The notes under the pieces were generated by a model, which made no database searches, was not told the DNA's origin, and saw nothing but the letters and a program-made list of their open reading frames with translations. The translations under genes were made by a program, and so were the position numbers. Positions 1 through 9,505 of a stretch of 22,635 nucleotides of DNA are shown piece by piece (the first letter of the stretch is position 1; every line of letters begins with the position of its first letter). The DNA lies in assembly GCA_002104945.1 (NCBI GenBank), contig MCFH01000160.1, forward strand, positions 1 to 22,635. Direction: 5' to 3'. This DNA comes from Piromyces finnis. Lineage: Eukaryota; Neocallimastigomycota; Neocallimastigomycetes; Neocallimastigales; Neocallimastigaceae.

Positions 1-719
1 ACATTGGTTATTAGATTGTCCAACATTTAGAGATATCCGTATTAAACATTATGATTCCATAGTCCAGCTATTAAATTTTTTCAGTCAACGTAATTCCAAT
101 AGTCCTATCAATAATAATGAAATTGATAATATCAGTAGAGATAGTAATAACATTAATAGTAATAGTAACAATATAGTAATAACAATAGTAATAGTAACAA
201 TAGTAATAGTAACAATAGTAATAATAACAATAATAGAAATAATAATATTAGTAATGATAGCAATAGTGAAGATAATAATTCTAATTTAGATAGTAATTTA
301 GTTAATGATAGTAATAGTTCTAATAATCCGGTGAATATTAATGTGTATGATTATTCTAGTGTGTGCAGTAAAATATTTAAATTCCTTCTTGGGGGAAGAA
401 GTTTTAACAATATAATTACAATTCAAGGGAATGGAAAGAACTTTGTAAGCGTCAGATTCAATCTGGTACTAATGAAGGAACACCATTCTTGACGGTAACC
501 GCGGAACTTCTAACCAAAATCATGCCTTTTGCTATTGGCCAGCAATGGTCAATGTTCAAAAGGTTTGAAGCAACATCCAAGAGCGTCAATGCTGAAGAAA
601 CAGTAAGACAGGCCAGGAGGGCCAGCGCAACCAATGGAGATCATAATTTTGTTCCATGACAAAATTTTGATCTTTGGCTCGGTGCCCATTGGAAGTCAAA
701 TACAATTATTATACTTTAG
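1..719 (+). pseudogene. Second copy of the LINE ORF2 3' end, frame-broken
   Basis: This is the plus-strand duplicate of the LINE C-terminus on the minus strand at 873-1591. It starts inside the Cys/His finger (HWLLDCP), passes through an Asn/Ser-rich stretch encoded by repeated AGTAAT/AACAAT units (about 130-300), and continues into the C-terminal tail. Unlike the right arm, the tail is not open: one-base deletions near 413 and 685 shift the frame. The preceding ORF2 portion lies outside the window. An A-rich stretch (about 762-796) follows and could be a 3' tail of this copy, but no target-site duplication could be identified. Confidence 0.75.
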
Positions 720-872
720 ATGATAGTGCTTTCTACTTTAATTAAAATTATATACATGTAATAAAAAATTAAAATAAAAATAAAATAAAAAAAAATATGT
801 TTAAATAAACACAAATGAATAAAAATTGGTATAATGTATTCTAGTAATTTAATTAAAGTAAGAAAGTTCATA
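720..872. other. Spacer of the palindrome
   Basis: The 153-bp centre is almost pure A+T with an A-rich tract at about 762-796. Its outer edges still show a diverged inverted match (a shared TACTTTAATTAAA-like block), whereas the middle does not pair. I see no coding signal. Confidence 0.6.
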
Positions 873-1262
873 CTAAAGTATAATAATTGTATTTGACTTC
901 CAATGGGACACCGAGCCAAAGATCAAAATTTTGTCATGGACAAAATTATGATCTCCATTGGTTGCGCTGGCCCTCCTGGCCTGTCTTACTGTTTCTTCAG
1001 CATTGACGCTCTTGGATGTTGCTTCAAACCTTTTGAACATTGACCATTGCTGGCCAATAGCAAAAGGCATGATTTTGGTTAGAAGTTCCGCGGTTACCGT
1101 CAAGAATGGTGTTCCTTCATTAGTACCAGATTGAATCTGACGCTTACAAAGTTCTTTCCATTCCCTTGAATTGTAATTGATATTGTTAAAACTTCTTCCC
1201 CCAAGAAGGAATTTAAATATTTTACTGCACACACTAGAATAATCATACACATTAATATTCAC
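873..1262 (-). CDS. LINE 1 ORF2 C-terminal tail, open frame of 129 aa
   Basis: This continues the LINE ORF2 frame after the Asn/Ser-rich stretch; the Met at 1262 is internal and not a real start. Recognisable pieces are IFKFLLGGRSF, a short hydrophobic/Gly motif that commonly follows the finger in fungal LINEs, and a basic AEETVRQARRAS helix. The frame stops at 873, close to the edge of the palindrome arm, which suggests that the LINE 3' end lies here. The identical segment at 330-719 on the plus strand is frameshifted. Confidence 0.6.
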   Translation of the reverse strand: MNINVYDYSSVCSKIFKFLLGGRSFNNINYNSREWKELCKRQIQSGTNEGTPFLTVTAELLTKIMPFAIGQQWSMFKRFEATSKSVNAEETVRQARRASATNGDHNFVHDKILIFGSVSHWKSNTIIIL

Positions 1263-2249
1263 CGGATTATTAGAACTATTACTATCATTAACTAAATTAC
1301 TATCTAAATTAGAATTATTATCTTCACTATTGCTATCATTACAATATTATATTTCTATTATTGTTATTATTACTATTGTTACTATTACTATTGTTACTAT
1401 TACTATTGTTATTACTACTATTGTTACTATTACTATTAATGTTATTACTATCTCTACTGATATTATCAATTTCATTATTATTGATAGGACTATTGGAATT
1501 ACGTTGACTGAAAAAATTTAATAGCTGGACTATGGAATCATAATGTTTAATACGGATATCTCTAAATGTTGGACAATCTAATAACCAATGTTTAATACTT
1601 TGATCTCCACACTTGCAACATGGACAGTAGTTAGGACAAACTGGATCAACAAATTTGCAGCTTTGGCAACTCTAGCATCCAACTTGTATCCGCTTCTTGC
1701 TTTCAATAGCCAGTAGAAGCCATAGGCAAACTCTGGGTACTCATAACATAATTTAATAAAATCTTTAGTTTCAATAAATTTATTATCATCATAATATTGC
1801 GCTTTGATTGAATTCCCTTTGAGATCTTTCCAATAAAAGTTTTTAACTGCTTTAACATCTCCATGTTTCTTTAGTTTTTTATCAAGTGTCCTACTTGATT
1901 TGCACCACGTGTATTTTCTAAATTTAGGAATGTAATTGACAAGGTGTGAGATAATACAATTTGAGTTTTTCCATTTGTTAAAACATCTAACCTGAGCTAA
2001 CGCACATTTGGCTGACAATGGAGGAATATTCAAATCTTTTGAATAGAGTATAAAGATATAAACGATACAGCTTTATGAACTCCGGCAACCCATCGTATTC
2101 CTTTGTTAACATGCTTCTGAGCAATCCTAGACCTAGCTTTGTTGGATCCAAGTAATGGTGCAAAGTATGAAACTCTGCTAATCACTTGTGAGTTAAGTAC
2201 TAGTTTTTTGAAGGAATAGGAATATTAGGATTTCTTAAGAATTTACTGA
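1263..2249 (-). pseudogene. LINE 1 ORF2 C-terminal region with Cys/His finger
   Basis: The 2033-1578 stretch is open for 151 aa and is basic (KKLKKHGDVKAVKNFYWKDL). It is preceded, in other frames, by a thumb-like segment (VISRVSYFAPLLG, GIRWVAGVHKAV) at about 2205-2080. Near 1660 the frame slips. The next frame encodes the Cys-rich finger at about 1640-1565 (CPCCKCGDQSIKHWLLDCP), a hallmark of LINE ORF2 C-termini that helps template RNA binding. The finger is followed by an Asn/Ser-rich low-complexity stretch encoded by AGTAAT/AACAAT repeats (about 1450-1290). Confidence 0.82.
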
Positions 2250-4049
2250 CTGAGAAAAGCCCTTTCAAAACCTTGTTATTAAGAGCTTTAATACTGGTTT
2301 AAGGGACAGATTCTTATCAAATGGAACACCAAGATAAGTATACAATCAGTAGTTGGAATGGGTTGTCCTGCTAAGTAAAATGTTGGATCTCTCTTGTTCT
2401 GATTTTCTATTGATTCAGGACGAATCACCATCGTTGAACATTTCTGGATACCAAATTCCATTTCATTATACAAGGCCCATTCATTAACTCTTCTAAGCAT
2501 CTTTTTTAAGCATCCTCTTGTTGGAGCACAAATAACTATATCATCTGCAAAAAGTCCACCACAGCATCGAGTGTCACCTAAACTGACTCCTAGATCTTCG
2601 CACTCTTAAATATATCATTAATAAAGAGATTAAAGAGAATAGGAGAAAGAGGGCAACCTTGACGACTCCTTTCTTCACATCAAAAGATTTCGAAGAATGT
2701 CATCTAATTTGAATTAGCCTTAGATTTAAATATAAATTTTTGATGAATTGTAAACTCTACCTCGGATTCCTAAACAATCTAATTTATGGAGAATATTACC
2801 GATTGGGACTGAATCGTATGCTTTCCTGAGATCTAAAAGGCCAAATATGTCTCTTTATTATCTATTGAGTCTACGGCTATTTCTTGGATTGAAATGAAAA
2901 ACTAAACTTCTTCCTTTTTTCGAAAACCAATTGTTCAGGTCTAATGAAATTTCTTTAAACCTATTTGAGATCTAGTGTGACAATTTGGAAATCAACTTAA
3001 TACCATTATGATAAGTGATATACTCGATAGTTATCACAATCTGTCAATCTCCCTTCTAGGAATAGAAACAATACTGGATTCATTCCATGAGTTGGGGAAA
3101 TCTCCATCCCAAATACGGTTGAATAATTTAAGAATAAAATTTAAACCATGAGCATCATTATCTGATAGTATTACCGGAAGAATTATATCGTAGCATATTA
3201 GAATCATACTTGATGGAATTAATGCTTGTAAAATTCAATTGGAATACCATCCGGACCTGATGCTTTATAATTTGGAGTAGGAGGATAGCTGACTTGACTT
3301 CATCAATACTAATATCTTGGTTGATATCCCACTCATCAAGCATAGGAAGTGAAAAACGTTTATTCGTTGGTTCTTCATACCAATGCTCCAAATCAAGACT
3401 TACACCACTTGGATCTGATGCAAGCTTTTCGAAATGATCATGCCACACATCTAGTTGTTCTTCCGTAGCAACAACTAATTCTCCATTTTTATTTTTAATT
3501 GGTTGAGCAATAAAGAAAGAATCTTTTCCAATTTTTGCAGTTTTCTTGATCCATTTCCAGGCCTTCTTAGGATTATGACTCTTCATATACTCACATCCTG
3601 TTTTAATCCAATGAAGATATTCTTGTTCCTAAATTCATTACATCTTTTGTGGATGTAATCAATGAGCTTACGGTAGATTTTAATTCTTTTAATAAATTCA
3701 TCTATATCATAAATTCTTTCTTTTTTAAATCTCTTATACAACTTCATTTTGATTTTTTGAGATTAAAAATTTGTTGTGAAATATGAAATGAAGACTTTAT
3801 AACATTATTTGCTGAAGTAATACTGAGCTCGTCTGCAATTGAAAAAGCAGTTGAAGTAAACTCTTTGGAAAGTTCATCTGTAGAAACATTAGGATCGTTG
3901 AATTTTGCTGAAAGTATTTGGAATTTATTATGACTGAGAATAGATTCCTTTTCCTCAATACATTTTAATCTATTCCATTTCAGAATTTTCTTAGGAACAT
4001 TAAAGTCATTAGAAAAATCTTCCATAGGAATAATTTTACCATTAATAAG
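2250..4049 (-). pseudogene. LINE 1 reverse transcriptase domain
   Basis: After the endonuclease, an open stretch at 4025-3744 encodes the connecting region. Another (3586-3158) has the pre-RT signature AWKWIKKT and the helix leading to the fingers. The RT motifs follow in shifted frames: KASGPDGIP (about 3265-3245), DNYRGI-like (about 3040-3015), FGLLDLRKAYDSVP (about 2845-2800), the catalytic FADD box (about 2555-2540) with following VICAPT, and the palm/thumb stretch open at 2500-2288 (FGIQKCSTMVIRPE). FADD is the LINE variant of the YxDD metal-binding motif. The order and spacing are those of non-LTR RTs. Several single-base shifts separate the motifs. Confidence 0.88.
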
Positions 4050-5045
4050 AAGTGGCTTATGGTCTGATACAGGATAAAAATTATTATAAATGATCCTGAG
4101 TGAATAAGATCTTTCATCTTCGAATTGATAAGAGCATGGTCAATGTCGGAAGATTGATCACCTCGGTCCAAGAGATAGTCGACCCTCTAAGCGGAAGAAT
4201 TCCCCAATCTCCTAATCCATTAGTTGATAACCAGTGGATAATTTTACTTTAGACATATTAAAATCACCAACAAGAATCGATGGATGGGATGAATGAGTTT
4301 GTAACCACAAGCGAACTTCTAACTTTGCATGATCAACATAGATGTTGTGATGACTATGAGGCATATACACATTTCCAATCGAGCATTGAATCTATTCCAG
4401 AGACTAAAAGTATAAATAGAAATAATATACTTTCCAGAGAAGTTTTCAAGTAAGGCTTGACATGAATTGTGAAAACCTAAATATAAACCTCTCATTCCCG
4501 GAGCTGATTCGTCAGCTTTCTTGAAAAGTGTCTATAGTTTCGCAAAGTAACACGACAAGGATATCTGTATTCGAACCAGAACCATTACCAGTTTCTTGGA
4601 AACATAAAAATAATGGTTTGAAAATAGCTGTGAAATAGCTAATACTATCTCTCTTTTCGTGATTCCACCCATTGGTGTTCCAACTAAGACAAAAAGAAAA
4701 GTTATCAGGCTTGATGGATGAGGAAGAATCGTTGCTATTATTATTATTATCAAGGTCATCATTATTAATGGATGATGCATCAGAGGAATAAGTAGAACTA
4801 TTACTAGATGGCTGTGAAACTGAAGAACTATCAACTATTGAACTGTTATCAGAGTTGATAGAGCTATTAGAATTAATTGTTGAATGTTGAGATTGAAATT
4901 GTGTTTGCTGTAGATCTGGAATATTTTTATGATGGGAACTTGTTGAAGATCTTGTTGAAGATCTTGTTGAAGATCGGATTGTTGATGAGATTGTTGAACT
5001 GATTGTTGAAATGATTGTTGAATAGAATGTTGATGTTTATTAGAA
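4050..5045 (-). pseudogene. LINE 1 low-complexity linker plus APE-like endonuclease domain
   Basis: The linker (about 5040-4700) is rich in Gln, Ser, Asn and Asp and includes three tandem 12-base units at about 4940-4975. The endonuclease then shows the standard exonuclease/endonuclease/phosphatase boxes: SWNTNGWN (about 4684-4661), QETG (about 4600), PGMRGLYLG (about 4500-4475), VYMPHS (about 4370-4350), GDFNMS (about 4270-4255) and VSDH (about 4070-4059). These supply the metal-binding Glu/Asp and the catalytic Asp-His pair that nick target DNA for target-primed reverse transcription. At least three frame changes and stops occur between the boxes, so no continuous protein is encoded as read. 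Confidence 0.85.
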
Positions 5046-5403
5046 CTAAAATTTTACGTTTGAGTGTGGAAAAAGTGTATTTGTGATTCCTTCTACTACG
5101 AGCTGAAAAGGAATTGAGGTAACTGAAAGTTTCTTCTTTAACATGTGTAAGATTTTAATACAATCTTTTGTTGAACCATGAACCTTGACTAAGAAAAAGT
5201 GATCATTGAAAGTCTGAAAATATTTAACACTAATAACTGAATTAAATTTATCTTCTAGAATAACCTCGAGTTTTTCCCATAGCATATTTACTGACCATGA
5301 TCGAATACCACGGATAAAGAAGGAGCGAATATCATCTAAGGGGATACCATAAGACCGGGTACCAGTCTGATATAATTTTATCTTTAATATAAAGGACTGA
5401 CAT
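5046..5403 (-). pseudogene. LINE 1 N-terminal domain (ORF1-like or ORF2 N-terminus)
   Basis: The open part (5285-5046, 79 aa) begins MLWEKLEVILEDKFN and contains alternating hydrophobic stretches around FFLVKVHG and a basic LKKK helix, resembling a small alpha/beta RNA-binding fold; no family was recognised with certainty. The same frame stays open upstream to about 5395 (includes DDIRSFFIRGIRSW), and an ATG at 5403 in a neighbouring frame could be the true start if one base is missing near 5370. Downstream it runs through a stop into a Q/S/N-rich linker containing a repeated QQDL unit, and then into the endonuclease. So this may be the N-terminus of one long polyprotein rather than a separate ORF1. 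Confidence 0.55.
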
Positions 5404-5995
5404 GATAATAAATTCTAATTAAAAAATATTGAATATAAATAAATACTAATAAAAATTATAAATATACGTATATGGAAAAAATCTGTCTCTCTCTCTCTTC
5501 TTAAAGTACTGGATAGTACAAAAATTGTTACGATGCTTTGTTTAAAGTTTCTTTTTTTTGAATTCTAGTTGTAAATTTTCTTTAAAAATTCTAGTTTTGG
5601 TTTGTTGTTAGTAAATTCGATTCGCTTTTTGACACTAAACTTGTTTGACTTTACTTTTCATTAAATATTTAAATTGGTAAAAAATTTGAATCAAGAATGT
5701 CGACACCAGAAAGCTTGTGAATAGTATTTTTACATGATGTAGAGTGAATCAGTCTCTTACAAGAAACAATACAACAATAGCTACATGAATATAAAAATAC
5801 AATGCAAATGCTAAAGTTGCCTACATTGGATTCTTACAAGAGAAGAGTAGTACTACATGAATACATGAATAAAAGAAAAATACAGCAACAAATGTATTAC
5901 TCTTCTAATTAAATACTATACAAACTTACCTGAATATCAAACATTCAACTTATTCATCAAATACTTAAATTCGATGAATAAAATGTTTTTTAATC
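5404..5995. other. AT-rich stretch between LINE 1 ORF and tandem units
   Basis: Non-coding on both strands as far as I can read, with a CT microsatellite at about 5484-5501 and short A/T runs. If the tandem units further out are the LINE 5' UTR, this is the rest of that UTR, read on the minus strand. Confidence 0.5.
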
Positions 5996-6305
5996 GCTCA
6001 GTACCATGAGCTTAGTCCTAATAATTTTCCCTTAAAGACTAACCAAGCATCCATTGCGCAATACTTGGATTTAATTCTTTCTACTCTCTCAGTACCATGA
6101 GCATGAGTAGACCCCCTTGAGAAACTCCATTTATTAAATAAATGAAGGCACGTTACCAAGGGGGTCAGTATTTTACTACCGAATAAAACAATTTAAAGTT
6201 TAATATTTGTTATAAAAGTTGTAAAAGCAACTACTATCTAAAGTAAGTTGAGGTGTAAGAGAGATATGATATAACAACTAACACTCAAATTATCTACTCT
6301 ATGTG
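5996..6305 (-). repeat. Tandem unit A of a ~311-bp repeat (candidate LINE 5' monomer)
   Basis: The core at 5996-6164 matches 6306-6473 base for base over long blocks (for example AACCAAGCATCCATTGCGCA at 6041 and 6352, giving a period of 311). It contains hairpins: CTACTC pairs with GAGTAG, with an inner CTCA/TGAG stem around GTACCA (about 6081-6110), and CCCCTTG pairs with CAAGGGG (about 6113-6163) enclosing the palindrome ATTTATTAAATAAAT. 6165-6305 is the inter-core part, and it is also found at 11575-11708 on the other strand. Confidence 0.85.
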
Positions 6306-6620
6306 CCCAGTACCATAAGTTTAGTCCTTATAATATTTCACAATAAAGACTAACCAAGCATCCATTGCGCAATGTTTGGATTTATTTTTTCTACTCGCTC
6401 AGTACCATGAGCATGAGTAGAGCCCTTGAGAAACTTTATTTATTAAATAAATGAAGGCACGTTCCCAAGAGGGATTTGTAGCTTCATAAGCTAAAATATA
6501 ATTTATTATAAAGAACTACTTATTTATCACTAAATATCTGTATTTAAGGGAGAGATAGTGAAAATATGAAATTTAAAATTCAAAAAAACAATATTTATTT
6601 ATATGTAAACACTACGAATA
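6306..6620 (-). repeat. Tandem unit B of the ~311-bp repeat
   Basis: The core 6306-6473 is a near copy of unit A, with the same hairpin halves (CTACTC...GAGTAG at about 6391-6420; CCCTTG...CAAGAGGG at about 6423-6473). The following 6480-6545 is a diverged match to 6185-6270 (shared ACTACT, AAG.GAGAGATA), so the unit continues past its core before homology is lost. Unit B together with the A/B junction (6168-6432) is the part repeated in inverted orientation at 11445-11708. Confidence 0.8.
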
Positions 6621-7019
6621 ATTAAAACATTAATAGAAACTAGGGCGTAAATACATAGAAAGAATGAAAATTCAAATGGAAAATAAGATTCAATACACGG
6701 AAAGAAACAAATTTAAAATACAAATTAAAAATACTCTTAATATTATAATTATAAGTAAATCAATACAAATACATAAAATCACCTAAAAATAAAATATTAA
6801 AATTCAATACATATAAACTAAATGAATTTAACATTATTAAATATTATATAAAAAAATACTAACATTTTATAATTATTTATTGGTTATTTTTTATATAAAT
6901 TTTATATTTTAATCCTTTATTTATTACTTTTTGTATTATTAATATTAATAGATTTATAAAATAAGCCGTAAATTTTTATAATTTACTAAAATAAAATAAA
7001 ATTTCAATATAAATTATTA
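6621..7019. other. AT-rich spacer, nothing recognised
   Basis: More than 80% A+T by eye, with stops in every frame. It separates the tandem units from the end of the TTL-like locus. Confidence 0.6.
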
Positions 7020-8500
7020 TTATAGTATCCCAAAGATATTATTAATAGGTGATATTTCTTTGAAATATTTTTTATATATTTCTATATTACTTTTTAATGG
7101 AAATATTCTTTTAAATCCACCTAATGGTCTTGTAAACTCACATATACTTTGTTGAATTGCTTCTTCAATATGTTTTTAAATTTTTTTTCACCTTCTAAAG
7201 CTTTTCATCAATATGAGAATAAGGTACAATTCCTATAATATTAAATAGTCTACTAATGTTTGTCTTAACATTTTCTTTCGATCTAAAGTTAATGATTCTT
7301 CTGCTAAAGTTGGATTTATATTTATTTCAATTAACCATGGTTTAAATTTTCATCAATCATTATATCCACACCATATAAATCATAAATATTATTAGACTTA
7401 AGTTTCATACTATTTTCTTTTTTATCTCTAAATGATTCATGTAATTATTGATTTTATAATAATATCATTAACCTTCTTTTCAATTTCCGAAAATTTAGTT
7501 TATATTCTTTTTTTAAATATTTTTTAATTTTTTCAAATGATACAACCGATTCTTTTACTTTAAAATTATTTTTATTTTTTTTATTAAGATATAAGTTAGT
7601 TAACATGTTTAAATATGTTATCCAATTGGTCTAAATCAATATCTATTTTTCTGATGATACCTTAGCCATCCGTTTGAATGTACATATATTTTTAATGGAT
7701 TATGCCCCAGTAACTAAACATGAAATCTTAAATCAAACTTCTTTCCATTTATTAATAATGGATTTGAAATATATTTAGTTACTATTCATTCTTTCTTACA
7801 TCATTAACACTCTTTAGAAATCTTATTTATTACCCAATGATGAATTTCTTGCTTTATTAACCATAAATTATTTTTTGATATTTATAATTTTTAAAATACC
7901 TCTTAAATTCTTCAATGGTTTCTTGTGTATAGTTTTAGGTAATAATTAAAATCTTCAGAAAATTGTTTTTTAAAATTTCATAATTTTTATATAAAGATGT
8001 TTTCTAGTAATTTCATGAAACATAAGCATATGATTATACTTTTGATATTTATTTATCGTTAGGAATAACTGAATTTTACGTGTTGCTCTCCAATTCAAAT
8101 TTACATTATTTTCTTCAAACAAACTTATTATTCCATTTTCACTTAATGTAGATCTTAAACTTTTGAGATTAGGATGTTTTCCTCCAACAAAATATTTTTT
8201 ATCATTAATTATAAACTCTTCCACTCTATCATTTATATTACTTTTAAGTAATGACGGATATTTAAAAAATATTGTTCTTTGATTAACTTTACATTTAGAT
8301 GACGGTAATAACATTAATAATTTCTGTGATGTTACATTAGTATACTGAGGTATTTTTTCTAATATATTTTTTTTTTTTCTCACTTTTCTCTAAAATACCA
8401 TTAATTTTTTTTTTTTCAATTTTTTTCTTTTCTTTGTTTTCATTACCTAAGTTTATTGATTTTATAACATCAATGGATTTTACATTAACAGTTGAATTAT
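7020..8500 (-). pseudogene. Second (C-terminal) tubulin-tyrosine-ligase-like domain, decayed
   Basis: The first part (8383-7970) is open and aligns with the start of the neighbouring TTL unit: EKIPQY..., a SQK-LLML motif, FFKYPSLL, KKYFVGG, then HEITRKHLYI, the usual 'lxRKd.Ly.n' TTL signature. Downstream motifs persist in shifting frames: LWLIK (about 7885), KYISNPLLINGKKFDLRFHV (about 7770-7710), LVTGHNPLKIYV, PWLIEININ (about 7350-7320), NIIGIVPYSHID (about 7245-7210), ICEFTRPLGGFKRIFPLK (about 7145-7090), ending TAA at 7020. I count at least eight frame breaks. The Gly-rich ATP-loop seen in the upstream domain as SRGRG reads SLGNK here even when the frame is followed, so this copy probably lost activity. 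The unit length (about 1.34 kb) matches the upstream unit. Confidence 0.8.
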
Positions 8501-9505
8501 TTACAATTTTTTTTTTTTTTTTCCATTTTCTTTATTTATTCTATTCCAAAGTACTTTATTATTTTCAGAATAACTTTCAAAAAACTTCTTATAATAATTA
8601 ATATTTTCTTTTAGTGGAAAAATTACTTCAAATCCTCCTAAAGGTCTTGTTAATTCACATATAGATTGATCAATAATTTCTTCTATTGAATTTTCATATA
8701 TACATTTTCCCTCTAATGCATGACCATTAACATGTGAAAATGGGACCATACCAATTATATTAAACATATCATGCACAATTTGATATTTTATATTTGTTCT
8801 ATGAGATTTATATTTACTTACATTTAAATCAGGACCATGATTTACTTCAAGTAACCAAACTTTAAATTTATCATCAATTATCACATCTACACCTAAAATT
8901 TTAAATAAATTATTTGAGGATAATTTACTATTATTATTTTTTTTTAATTGAATATTATTCATTGATATAAGAGTTTTTATACATATGTCTTTTATTTGAT
9001 CCCATATTTTATTAAAATTTGTATTATATTTTTCTTCAATTAATTTCTTTAATTCTGAAATAGATTTCACAAAATCATTATATTTATATCCTTTTTTGTT
9101 GTTTTTATTAATTGAAGTATTTGTTAAATGTTTATAAGTATTATCTAAATCTTTAATATTTAAATCAAATTCGTCCGTTGATAATCTACATAATCCCTCT
9201 TTAAAAAGATAAATTTTAAGAGGATCATGTCCAGTTACTAATAAATATAACCTTATATCAAATTTTCTATTATCAATTAATAAAGGATTTGATATATACT
9301 TCATAACAATATCGTTTTTTTTAATATTTTCTACGTTTTTTAAAAAATGAATACCTCTTCCTCTTGATAATAATTTTGGTTTAATTAACCATAAATTATT
9401 TTCAGATAATGTATAATTCTCAAACTCTTTTTCAAATTCATTAGTATTTATTTTAACATATGTTTTTGGCATATATGTAAAATCATTTGAAAATTTTTTA
9501 TTCAT
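8501..9505 (-). CDS. Tubulin-tyrosine-ligase-like (TTL/TTLL) catalytic domain, 334 aa open frame
   Basis: This is an ATP-grasp ligase domain of the TTL family, enzymes that join an amino acid (Tyr, Glu or Gly) to tubulin or related tails using ATP. Visible motifs are WLIKP (39-43, ATP-binding Lys42), SRGRG (47-51, Gly-rich loop), KYISNPLLID (69-78), KFDIRLYLLVTG (81-92), HLTNTSINK (126-134), a metal-site Asp in LGVDVIID (D207) and WLLEVN (217-222, Glu220/Asn222). All the expected catalytic residues are present. The true N-terminus lies upstream in a shifted frame; the Met at 9505 follows a run of five A and is probably internal. The C-terminus runs into a 16-A tract (8507-8522) that ends the frame. 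One more A there would carry it into the second TTL domain. Substrate cannot be told from sequence. Confidence 0.9.
   Translation of the reverse strand: MNKKFSNDFTYMPKTYVKINTNEFEKEFENYTLSENNLWLIKPKLLSRGRGIHFLKNVENIKKNDIVMKYISNPLLIDNRKFDIRLYLLVTGHDPLKIYLFKEGLCRLSTDEFDLNIKDLDNTYKHLTNTSINKNNKKGYKYNDFVKSISELKKLIEEKYNTNFNKIWDQIKDICIKTLISMNNIQLKKNNNSKLSSNNLFKILGVDVIIDDKFKVWLLEVNHGPDLNVSKYKSHRTNIKYQIVHDMFNIIGMVPFSHVNGHALEGKCIYENSIEEIIDQSICELTRPLGGFEVIFPLKENINYYKKFFESYSENNKVLWNRINKENGKKKKKL

Larger units (their letters stand above)
1..1591. repeat. Large imperfect palindrome (about 719-bp arms, 153-bp spacer)
   Basis: Positions 1-719 are the reverse complement of 873-1591. The match starts at the first base of the window, so the left arm may continue outside it. 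I see only about half a dozen differences, nearly all one-base indels (extra T near 653, missing base near 685, missing base near 413, one in the AGTAAT-rich tract near 169). Homology fades into the spacer: a weaker match continues to roughly 759 and 833, and the middle (about 762-800) is A-rich on the plus strand only. The arms contain the 3' end of a LINE. It is either two LINE copies lying tail to tail or an assembly foldback. Confidence 0.9.
873..5403 (-). mobile_element. Non-LTR retrotransposon (LINE) 1, APE-type, near full length but frame-broken
   Basis: Reading the minus strand downward, the domains come in canonical LINE order: an N-terminal domain (about 5403-5046), a Gln/Ser/Asn-rich linker (about 5040-4700), an APE-like endonuclease (about 4690-4050), a connecting segment (about 4050-3560), a reverse transcriptase with FADD box (about 3560-2280), a thumb-like region, a C-terminal Cys/His finger (about 1640-1565) and a terminal tail ending near 873. 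No RNase H, LTR or second RT was found. At least ten frame changes or stops interrupt it. The lack of RNase H and the finger suggest an L1/Tad-like lineage, but clade cannot be set by eye. Two tandem repeat units lie upstream at 5996-6620 and may be its 5' UTR. Confidence 0.88.

Noticed and set aside
130-300. CRISPR-like short repeats (AGTAAT/AACAAT)
   Set aside because: They are contiguous microsatellite-like units with no spacers, and they encode the Asn/Ser-rich stretch of the LINE protein.
4532-4834. Hydrophobic open frame of 100 codons on the minus strand
   Set aside because: It looks like a membrane protein, but the overlapping frame encodes the linker and the first endonuclease boxes of the LINE.
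7970-8383. Independent small gene of 137 aa
   Set aside because: Its start is a GTG beside a 12-A run, and its content aligns with the N-terminal part of the TTL unit upstream, so it is part of the second TTL domain.
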